A DNA stretch of 56,840 nucleotides from Ophiostoma sp. CBS 140.51. Lineage: Eukaryota > Ascomycota > Sordariomycetes > Ophiostomatales > Ophiostomataceae. Both the position numbers and the translations under genes were made by a program. Under the pieces are notes generated by a model that did no database searches, had not been told where the DNA came from, and saw nothing but the letters and a program-made list of their open reading frames with translations. Location of the stretch: the NCBI GenBank assembly GCA_029298735.1, contig JANSLP010000210.1, forward strand, positions 1 to 56,840, given 5' to 3'. The number at the start of each line of letters is the position of its first letter. Position 1 is the first letter of the stretch. Positions 49,813 through 56,840 of the stretch are shown piece by piece.

Positions 49813-50296
49813 AGGAGAACTTGATCCGTGAAGCTGTGAAAAGGAGAGAAAAAGAGAAGAGGAAGATGGGACGACGTCAGGTTAAGACACTGAAGTGACG
49901 TTTGGAATCATTGCATCTGCCGTACGGGCTGACAGGGTAGGGCGATGTCAGACTTTAGTGGAGTCGCGACTGCCGCGCTCCAACGGCATTTGAACTTTTG
50001 GTGACGAAGAGACGAACGGAGGCTTATATGGGCACTGTGTAATATACCATTTTATTTTTTGTTGAATTTTTGATACGCTTCGTTACTCTTTGCTACATTT
50101 TGCGTCTGATATCGCGGCGTGGGCAACTTTTTGCGATTGCTTGATTTCACTGTTACATTTCGGTGACATTGACCATGGTGCCGGTGCTACGGCCAATTCT
50201 CCTTTATTTCATTGGACTTCATTGGATCTGACCGCATATTTGATATTATTTATCATTTATTTATTTCGTATTTATTTGCTTCCATATGTTGTGAAC
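49813..50296. other. Convergent 3' region
   Basis: 484 bp between the convergent NAPE-PLD-like and flavin monooxygenase genes. The right half (50040-50290) is AT-rich with poly-T stretches. No gene is seen. Confidence 0.5.
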
Positions 50297-52225
50297 TCAT
50301 GCATATGGCATCAAACCTTCCTCCTGTGCCTTGATCTGCAGCGCCAGGAACCGTCCAAAGTACCGTGCCAGTGCCAAATTGCCGCCCATGTACCAGTAGC
50401 CGGGCTGACCACTGCCGCGCCACATCGTCCGGAACTCGCCCTCTTTGTCGAAACCCCAAACATCCCGCGTCGCGCTCGCCAGCTTGTCGCCAAACAGAAT
50501 CTTTGTCTGCGTCCGCATGTTCTGGTAGCCCGTGGCAAAGACGACAATGTCCGCCGCCAGGTGTGTGCCGTCCGCCATGTCCAGACCGGTGGACGTCACC
50601 TGCTTGATGCCTTGGCCCGACTTGACCTTGATCTTGCCCTCAATAATCAGCTGGCTGGCACCCACGTCAATGTAGTAGCCACCGCCGCGCTGGAAGTACT
50701 TGAAGAACAGACCCGCACCGTCGGTGCCGCGGTCCAGCGTGAAGCCGACCTTCTGCAGACCCTCCAGCAGCTTGGTGTCGTGCTCAATCTCCAGCGTCGT
50801 CGCCTGCACCTGCACAGCCTTGGACAGGTTCGTCGGTGAACTCCAGAGTAGCAGATCAGCATCGTCAACAGGCAGCTTGGCCTGCACTTTCTCCGAGTAC
50901 AGCGCGCCCAGACCGATATCGGCAATCGCCTTGGATGACACCACGCACGTCGACGATCGCTGCACAATCGTCACGTCGTAGCCGTTCTCGTACAGGTCCT
51001 GGGCAATATCGTGGCCCGAGTTGCACGAGCCCACGACGACAGCGCGGCGCACAGCCGTCGGGTTGTCCTCCGGCGGCGGCTTGGCACCCGGGAACTCGGA
51101 GCTGTGGCAGAGCAGCTCGCCCTTGAAGCTGTCGACACCAGGCACCTCGGGCATGTTCTTCTTTCCCGAGTGGCCCGTGGCCTGGACAATGTGTTGCGGG
51201 TGGAAGGTGCGGGTCTCCTTGGCGCCCGTAGAGGCGGCAGTACGCTCGACGGTGACGTTGTACCGCTTGGCGGCCGCATCGTATTCTAGAGACTTAATCT
51301 CGGTGCGCGTCCACACATTCAGCTCGAGGAGAGAGACGTACGCCTCGAAAAAGTCACCGAGCTTATCCTTGGGCGTGAAGATGGGCCAAAAGGCAGGGAA
51401 CTGCATGTATGGCATGTGGTCAAACCAGATGGGGTCGTGCAGCACCAGCTGGCGGTACCGGTTGCGCCAGTTGTCGCCGACACGCTCCTCGCGGTCAACA
51501 ACCAGTGTCTTGACACCCAGCATCTTGAGGCGAGCCGCCAGCGTCAGACCACCCTGACCGGCACCCAGAATCAGTACAGACGGCTCGGCGGCCGTGAAGT
51601 TGCTGTCCTCATCCCGCTGCTCTCGCCAGTTCTTCATGTTGCGGCCACCGCCGTGGCTGGCGCCCAAAGGACGCCGTGCGCCGAGTGGCTGCTCAAAGCC
51701 AGTGAGCTCTTGCAGGGCCGTGTAAAACGCATAAATCTTCCACGAGCTCGAGGCAGACTCGTGGATCAGGCGGACGATACCGCGACCGGTACCGACGGAG
51801 CTGGTGAACGTGGTGTAGGCGACGACGCAGGGGCTCTTGCCAAATGCATCGAGCGCGCCCTGGGCAGGTTCCCGCTGTGGCTGGGACTCGTCGACCTCAA
51901 AGTTGGTGAGCTGCTGGCCGGCGGAGGACACGGTCAGGAACTCGGTAATCTTGGAGGGGCCCCGGACGGTCCGGAAGTCCCACGAGACACCCAAGTGGTC
52001 GCGCCATTGACCCTCCTCGGCGAAGAGGGCGCCGAGGCTCTTGTAGTCCTTGGAGGACAGGCTCTTGTTCACGGCCGCGATCGCATCCGTGGCGACCTTG
52101 CGGGCATCGGTGCCGTCAGGGATGGTCACGTTGGGGAAGACGGCGGGGACAACGTTGAAGGAGTCTTTCTCGAGGCGGTTGTCGTGCGGCAGCCGGTCGG
52201 CCAGCGCATCAGCTGAAGAACCCAT
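50297..52225 (-). CDS. Flavin-containing monooxygenase with N-terminal SnoaL/NTF2-like domain
   Basis: A 642-residue single-exon protein. The frame extends upstream to a TTG, but the first ATG (52225, MGSSADALADRL) is the start. Residues about 40-180 resemble a SnoaL/NTF2-like alpha+beta barrel (SLSSKDYKSLGALFAEEGQWRDHLG; VRLIHESASSSWKIYAFYT). The FAD-binding motif GAGQGG is at 221-226, followed by VDREERVGDNWRNRY. A second dinucleotide motif, VVGSCNSGHD (397-406), should bind NADPH, and ATGYQNMRTQ lies near the C-terminus. This two-domain arrangement is common in fungal YUCCA/FMO-like enzymes that hydroxylate or oxygenate soft nucleophiles or ketones; the substrate is unknown. No signal peptide or membrane anchor is visible. 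Confidence 0.9.
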   Translation of the reverse strand: MGSSADALADRLPHDNRLEKDSFNVVPAVFPNVTIPDGTDARKVATDAIAAVNKSLSSKDYKSLGALFAEEGQWRDHLGVSWDFRTVRGPSKITEFLTVSSAGQQLTNFEVDESQPQREPAQGALDAFGKSPCVVAYTTFTSSVGTGRGIVRLIHESASSSWKIYAFYTALQELTGFEQPLGARRPLGASHGGGRNMKNWREQRDEDSNFTAAEPSVLILGAGQGGLTLAARLKMLGVKTLVVDREERVGDNWRNRYRQLVLHDPIWFDHMPYMQFPAFWPIFTPKDKLGDFFEAYVSLLELNVWTRTEIKSLEYDAAAKRYNVTVERTAASTGAKETRTFHPQHIVQATGHSGKKNMPEVPGVDSFKGELLCHSSEFPGAKPPPEDNPTAVRRAVVVGSCNSGHDIAQDLYENGYDVTIVQRSSTCVVSSKAIADIGLGALYSEKVQAKLPVDDADLLLWSSPTNLSKAVQVQATTLEIEHDTKLLEGLQKVGFTLDRGTDGAGLFFKYFQRGGGYYIDVGASQLIIEGKIKVKSGQGIKQVTSTGLDMADGTHLAADIVVFATGYQNMRTQTKILFGDKLASATRDVWGFDKEGEFRTMWRGSGQPGYWYMGGNLALARYFGRFLALQIKAQEEGLMPYA

Positions 52226-53845
52226 TGTGTGTGTGTCTGTGTGCGTGTGTTGAGAGTAGTGTGTGGCGAGAGGGTGTTTGGAGATGTCGCAAGTTTGGTC
52301 CTTGGAGGGGAGGTGGGATGTACTGGAAAGTACCGTGGGGGAAAGTGTAATTATTTCTTGTGGAACGTGTGGAACGGAGAACGAATAGCGGAGCTTGTGG
52401 CTGGAGACGGGATATGTAGTCAAAGCAAAGTGTCAAATGAGGATAGAATATGGGGCCTCGAGGGTCGTTACTTCCTGTCACACAAGTAGGATCAAGTCAC
52501 AGACGTCTGGGGTGCGCTTTCCTTCTTTTATTGTCCGGAGCTTGCACACCTTCCCCCTCTGCAAGATTATTTATCTACGCCAAGGGCAACCGCGTTTCGC
52601 CTTGCGCCTTCCCTTTCCCCTAAGCTTCGAGCTTGCCAACTCGACACTGCTAGTCGCCGTTGCCCCGATTCCGTTGTAGGTAGGCAGGCACGGAATCTAG
52701 GATCGGAACTGCCCCACACTCTGAGGCAAATGGAGAGGATGGAGGGGAGCAGGCCACAATGTTTCGTGCGGGGACTGGGGCGGAGTGGCCAGAAACGGAC
52801 AGGCTGGGGAAACACTGGGGTGGGAACGCAGACAGGAAAGCAGCTCGTCTCGAGCGTCTGGGGCACGGGAATAGGAACAATCATAACAAATTGGGAAAAT
52901 GGAAACTGAGGAGCGGAGCCGCATTGGACTTTATGGAGAATGGACAATGATAACGGAGAGAAGGCGCAAAGGCCAAGGGGGACGAGGGAAAGAAGGCGTG
53001 GCAGCTAGGCCATTCATGACGCGGGTATAAACACGCGTCGTTCCTTCCCCATCAATTCTCCAGTATTCCCCAGATAGGCAATTCCAGAAATCTAGTTCTG
53101 GACAGCTGGAGCTGTGGGGAGTCGGTTTGGCGGAGGAAAGAACGTGCTGTCTAGTGGCGAGAAAATGCCGAGAATACCCAGATACGTTACAAAAGAAGCC
53201 AGTCGCTCTTGCCTTGCGTGACAGAAGCAAGGCCCAAAGGCTATGTGGTGGAAATAAGAAGGTCGACATATCGTGGGGCGAAGGCACGACTGTGCTTGTG
53301 GTTGTTCTGGACAGTGGTGACGAAATGAGGGGAAGACAGGGGAGAACCACTAAGGCCAACCTCACTCATTTGGGTGGTGTTTTGCGGAGACGTGCCACCG
53401 ATCGTCGCGGGGAGCCTATCCTGTGTCCGGTAGGTCACATTGGGCTGCTGGCGGCTGTTGAGCAAGAAGTTCGAGTTGAGGACAGTGCCAAAACCAAACA
53501 ATTCGCACGGTCGGTCCGACGGGGACTTGCCTGTCTCCAAATCTGACATGATGCTTTGGTGGGTCAAATCACGGCTGTGGGACATGGGTGGTGAGCATGC
53601 ACATTTCGTAAGGAAAGAAAGAACGAAGAGGCGGAAAACGAATCCAGAAGGAAGGAATCAGGAAGGAGCAACGGAAGGAAGAAAAAGGAGCAAATATTCC
53701 ACACCGTCAAGCCTGCCTCAGTTGATCAGTCCGGTCCGTGTAGTCTCCGTCTTCGACAGCAGAAGCTCCCTTTGCTTCCCCTCCCCCTCCTTTTGTGTTC
53801 TTGTTCCTGAAATTGCGACACCACAAAAGACCGTTCCGACATACG
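52226..53845. promoter_or_regulatory. Divergent intergenic region, FMO and AhpD-like genes
   Basis: 1.6 kb between divergent starts. A GT-rich tract (52225-52258) directly precedes the FMO start. Open frames at 53127-53546 (plus, TTG start) and 53241-53549 (minus, ATG) overlap. The minus one (MSDLETGKSPSDRPCELFGF) looks the more protein-like but has no recognised domain, so I do not call it as a gene. Confidence 0.45.
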
Positions 53846-54792
53846 ATGAGCCACACGTTGACACGCGCCTTCCGCCTAGCCACACCTTCCCGACGCCCCT
53901 TCTTCCACTACACGCCAACTCTTTCCACACCAATTCGCCGTTCATCTCAATTTACCACATTACCCATCATGTCACAAGGTAAGTCCGCCCTTGCATCGGC
54001 TTGTCCATCTATACGAAAAATCATGAGCTTTCGATTAACTTTCGGATAGCAGCCTCAACTGCCGCGGCACCTGCCGTGCCCGAGACCCCTGCGGCCCTTA
54101 TCGAGGTCTTCCGCAAGGCCGAGGCCGCGCTGAAGCCCACGATCCTCGGCCCAGAGGACCGTTGGTACATTGTCGTCATTTCTTGCATGGTTGCCGGCCC
54201 AGACCCAGAGGCCGCCGCTCACCTCTACGCATACCTCGTGGCCCAGCCCGCCTATGCCACGTCTGAGTCGCGTAAGGCGCTCGTTCGCCGTTTGCGCGAG
54301 GCCCTCGTCAAGGCTGTCTCGATTGTCGGCGTCTGTAAGCCTTTGGAGGCCATCTTGGCCATTGCCGCTATTGAGCGTCCCGAGGACAGGGACTACTCCG
54401 AGACTCGCTCCGACTGGCAGTGCGACGATGCCAACCTGTCCCGTGCCATGGAATGGTACGCCAAGATTTACAAGCACAACGCCTCGGACACGCTCGGCCT
54501 CTTTGACGCGCACAAGGACTTTATCTGGTTGTCCAAGCACATTACCTATGGTCTGTACCTGGGTGACCGGCAAGTGCTGGACGACCTCGACACGGAAATG
54601 GTCGTCTTCCCGGCCATTATGTCGCAGAATTTGAAGACGGAGACGTGGTGGCACATTCGCGGTACACGCCGGGTGGGCGTGTCTAACGCGGACACCAAGA
54701 TCCTGTACGATGTGATCAAGGACGTCAACGCGCACTTCGGCGTGAACCTGAACAAGGTGCCCACTGTCGATGAGGTTGAACATGATGTTTAG
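53846..54792 (+). CDS. AhpD/carboxymuconolactone-decarboxylase-like protein, possible dual start
   Basis: Exons 53846-53978 and 54053-54792 flank a 74 bp GTAAGT...GCAG intron, giving 290 residues. The first 41 residues (MSHTLTRAFRLATPSRRPFF) are Arg/Ser/Thr-rich with no acidic residue, a mitochondrial-presequence pattern. A second in-frame ATG (53969, MSQ) just before the intron would give a 249-residue form without it. The body (LIEVFRKAEAALKPTILGPE; LVRRLREALVKAVSIVGVCK; AIERPEDRDYSETRSDWQCD) matches fungal AhpD-like helical proteins related to carboxymuconolactone decarboxylases. The usual CxxC redox pair is not seen: a lone Cys lies in GVCKPLE, so peroxidase activity is doubtful. The function of this fungal branch is unknown. 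It is divergent from the FMO gene. Confidence 0.82.
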
Positions 54793-56068
54793 AAGAGAAA
54801 GTGAAAGCTTGGAAATAGACAAGTCCATTGGGAAATATTGGCGTTTGCACATAGAGGAATTCTAGACGGCGAGCTTAAATTTACACGATATACATTTGCA
54901 TCGGTGTGTTGCAGTCATTGTCTTCTCTGACGCCCTCTGAACGTCTGTGATGCGTGGTACGTGACGTGGCTACACCACGTTTCACTTCATTTGTACGAGT
55001 GGTGGGGATGCGAGTTTCAATACCCCGTCACAATATGGATCCGTGTGTGTATATATTTGGACGACTCCTTTACACATGGATATAAGTTTCCATACTTTCC
55101 AGCAGAATGTTTGCTTTCTATTTGTCACTAACTAACTATTCAATAAACCGAACTTCATCGAAGTTATCATGATGGCCTACACAGGCTTCGCTCTATCGAC
55201 AATCGTGGCACTGCCATTTCACCTGCAAATCTAGACCTGAACACGACGGCTCTGAGCGCATCCTGGGCCTTGAATACGTCGATGACACCGCACAATGGAA
55301 AATATGGTCCCCAAACTCCGGACCAATCTCCTTGCTATATTCCACCGGGGTTCAAAACCGCAAATTATCTAGGATATTGCACGTCGCCCCTAACCCTTGA
55401 CTTATGTCTTCGGTCAGACGGGGGGACAACTGACATTTGCAGATGCAATCTCGGCCATGTGAGTACCCTATACCTTCACCCCACTCTGCTATATATTTAA
55501 TCGTAGCCAAACCGCATCAAGTGAAAAGAATATATGCTTACATGGTGGACATTTAGTGCCCAGAGAGAGGCAGCAAGTGCATTTACAATGAGCACTTTGA
55601 GTTTTGTTTTTGTTAGCTTCTGACTCGGCAAACGGTGTTTTCAATATAATTTGAGTAATTTAGAGACTTATCAAGTCAAGTTATGAACAGTAAGATCAAG
55701 TAAAACCCGCTGCAGATGTTGTCTGGGAATTATTTCAGACTTCGGGTTCTTGAAAAAGGGTAAAGATATTCGTATGGCGGTGATAGGTGATGTGGCTTCA
55801 AATTTCATTCCCTAAATACACACATTATAACATGTCTCATCCACACAAGAAATAACATGAATATTAGCACTTTGTCATAACAAACTCATTGTATTTAATA
55901 ACTCGCTGTTTAATGTCTATATCCACCATAGTGACCTGCCAAGAGTATTGTCTCTAGAAATCATTATCCACTATGGCACTTATCACTTCCGTAATGGCGT
56001 TCTGGATTTTGGCTCTATTTACCATGTCCGGCGCTTTCGCTGAGAATACCGTAAATAAGTTATAGAAA
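54793..56068. other. AT-rich spacer
   Basis: About 1.3 kb, increasingly AT-rich to the right, with no credible coding sequence. It leads into the repeat block that follows and may be part of a decayed transposon. Confidence 0.5.
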
Positions 56069-56425
56069 GTATTACGGATATGGCCCCCACAGCCTCACTA
56101 ACAGGCCAGAATAATATAAAGCCGACCCCTTAACGGGATAGGAAGAATAAAGACGCGACGAATATATATTAGACGGTACAAGTATAGCTAAAGAATAAGT
56201 GGCTTTAAAACGAACTAATTAGAGGAGAGAATAGAACTTTAAATTAAAATAGTGTTACGGATATAGCCCCTACGGCCTCACCAACAAGCCAAAACACCGA
56301 CCACTCAAAGGGACGGGAAGAACAAAGACGCCACGAATAAAGCGTTAAATAAAACGGAGTATAATTAAAAGGACAGTGGCGTTAAAACGAAATAATTAAA
56401 AGAAGGAACTTTAAATCGGAATGAA
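56069..56425. repeat. Two diverged tandem copies of a ~183 bp repeat
   Basis: Copy 1 begins GTATTACGGATATGGCCCCC (56069) and copy 2 begins GTGTTACGGATATAGCCCCT (56252). Similarity continues through GACGGGAAGAAYAAAGACGC, GTTAAAACGAA and GAACTTTAAATY. Many differences are C/T or G/A, and copy 1 is the more AT-rich, as expected of repeat-induced point mutation. TGTTACGG is a common start of fungal LTRs, so these may be LTR-derived, but the paired end was not found. A shorter repeat (GAATGAAGTTGCGAAATAAAG and GAATACAGCTACGGGATAAAG) follows to about 56500. Confidence 0.6.
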
Positions 56426-56536
56426 GTTGCGAAATAAAGTCGAATAAACTTTTAACTAGAATACAGCTACGGGATAAAGTTAAATAAAGTACGATAAATA
56501 TATAAGATTAAGGCTTTCTCTTAATTAAATAAATAG

Positions 56537-56840
56537 AAGACCTTCACTACGCAACGCAACGCCCTCACGAGACTCACCGGGAAGACGTGGGGCTGCACGC
56601 TCCCGTGGGCCCGTACAATCTATACGGCAGTCCTCCGGAGCACAGCAGCCTACGGCGCGAGTGTCTTCCTCCCGGAGAAGAATAACCGCCGGCCGACGAC
56701 CTCCCTTGATACGATCTTCCACAGCTACCTCCGTACCGTCATCGGGGCCTACCGGTCTACGCCTATTCATCTCCTCCACTCCGAGGCAGGTATACCGCCG
56801 TTAAGCCTCTACTTAGCCTACCGCCGCGCCGTCTTCCTAT
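56537..56840 (+). mobile_element. LINE (Tad/I-type) reverse-transcriptase ORF, 3' fragment
   Basis: An open frame of 101 codons without a start runs off the right edge. It reads ALTRLTGKTWGCTLPWARTI, TAVLRSTAAYGASVF, HSYLRTVIGAYRSTPIHLL and SEAGIPPLSLYLAYRRA. This matches the region after the catalytic core of non-LTR retrotransposon reverse transcriptases in fungi, where the pattern is gxtWG..lp.ar.lY.avv.p...YGa, then R.v.GayrsTP...L..Ea.ipPl.lyl. The catalytic YxDD part is absent; a TAG stop at 56534 precedes the frame. Its GC-rich codons contrast with the AT-rich flank, so this piece has escaped mutation or inserted later. Confidence 0.75.

Noticed and set aside
43548..52225. RiPP (dikaritin-type) gene cluster around the Kex2-site precursor
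   Set aside because: No DUF3328/UstYa-type gene is visible, and the nearest oxidative enzyme is about 6 kb away with unrelated neighbours. The precursor alone does not make a cluster.
52226..52423. N-terminal extension of the flavin monooxygenase
   Set aside because: It starts at TTG, is Ser/His/Thr-rich and crosses a GT repeat; the ATG at 52225 fits the family.
53241..53549. Small minus-strand frame MSDLETGKSPSDR...
   Set aside because: It has an ATG and looks somewhat protein-like, but no domain, no clear promoter, and it overlaps other chance frames. RNA data would decide.

Overview
The window looks like nuclear DNA of a filamentous ascomycete (Pezizomycotina, most likely Sordariomycetes; I cannot name the genus). 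The evidence is short 54-74 bp GT-AG introns, a 10 kb intronless VPS13 gene, fungal-type HeLo-like and F-box genes, secreted low-complexity proteins with signal peptides and Kex2 sites, GC-rich coding blocks between AT-rich spacers, and decayed sequence of the kind left by repeat-induced point mutation. Several open frames begin at TTG or GTG upstream of the true ATG. I moved those starts to the ATG (TFIP11-like 13515, M20 hydrolase 17086, flavin monooxygenase 52225).

Layout. 0.4-2.5 kb: a secreted Ser/Ala-repeat protein, followed by about 6.2 kb with no convincing gene. 8.7-32.8 kb: a conserved housekeeping block with an alpha/beta hydrolase, a TFIP11/Ntr1-like splicing factor, a proline-rich PY-motif protein, a D-2-hydroxyacid dehydrogenase, an M20 ureidopropionase/allantoate-type hydrolase, a broken or mis-framed unknown gene, VPS13, and a mitochondrial TMEM69-like (DUF3429) membrane protein divergent from VPS13. 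33-43 kb: an accessory stretch with a helical-domain plus pseudokinase protein, an F-box pseudogene beside its intact paralogue, a truncated kinase-like gene and long AT-rich spacers. 43.5-45.6 kb: a secreted, Kex2-site-delimited repeat precursor and a convergent small disordered protein, each with a TATA box. 46.6 kb: tRNA-Lys(CTT). 48.4-54.8 kb: a NAPE-PLD/FMP30-like hydrolase, a SnoaL-FMO flavin monooxygenase and an AhpD-like protein with an optional mitochondrial presequence. 56.0-56.84 kb: diverged tandem repeats and the C-terminal part of a LINE reverse-transcriptase ORF that runs off the right edge.

The two best leads are the secreted precursor at 43548-44777 and the protein at 33927-36095. 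The precursor has four units, each with an acidic head, a Lys/Gly/His block and, in most, a collagen-like Gly-Ala-Pro tail, separated by KR/RR sites. The second protein has an N-terminal helical domain joined to a kinase fold that has lost every catalytic-loop residue, an arrangement like the MLKL necroptosis effector. Nothing here forms a recognisable biosynthetic cluster. No DUF3328/UstYa gene, polyketide synthase or NRPS is visible.
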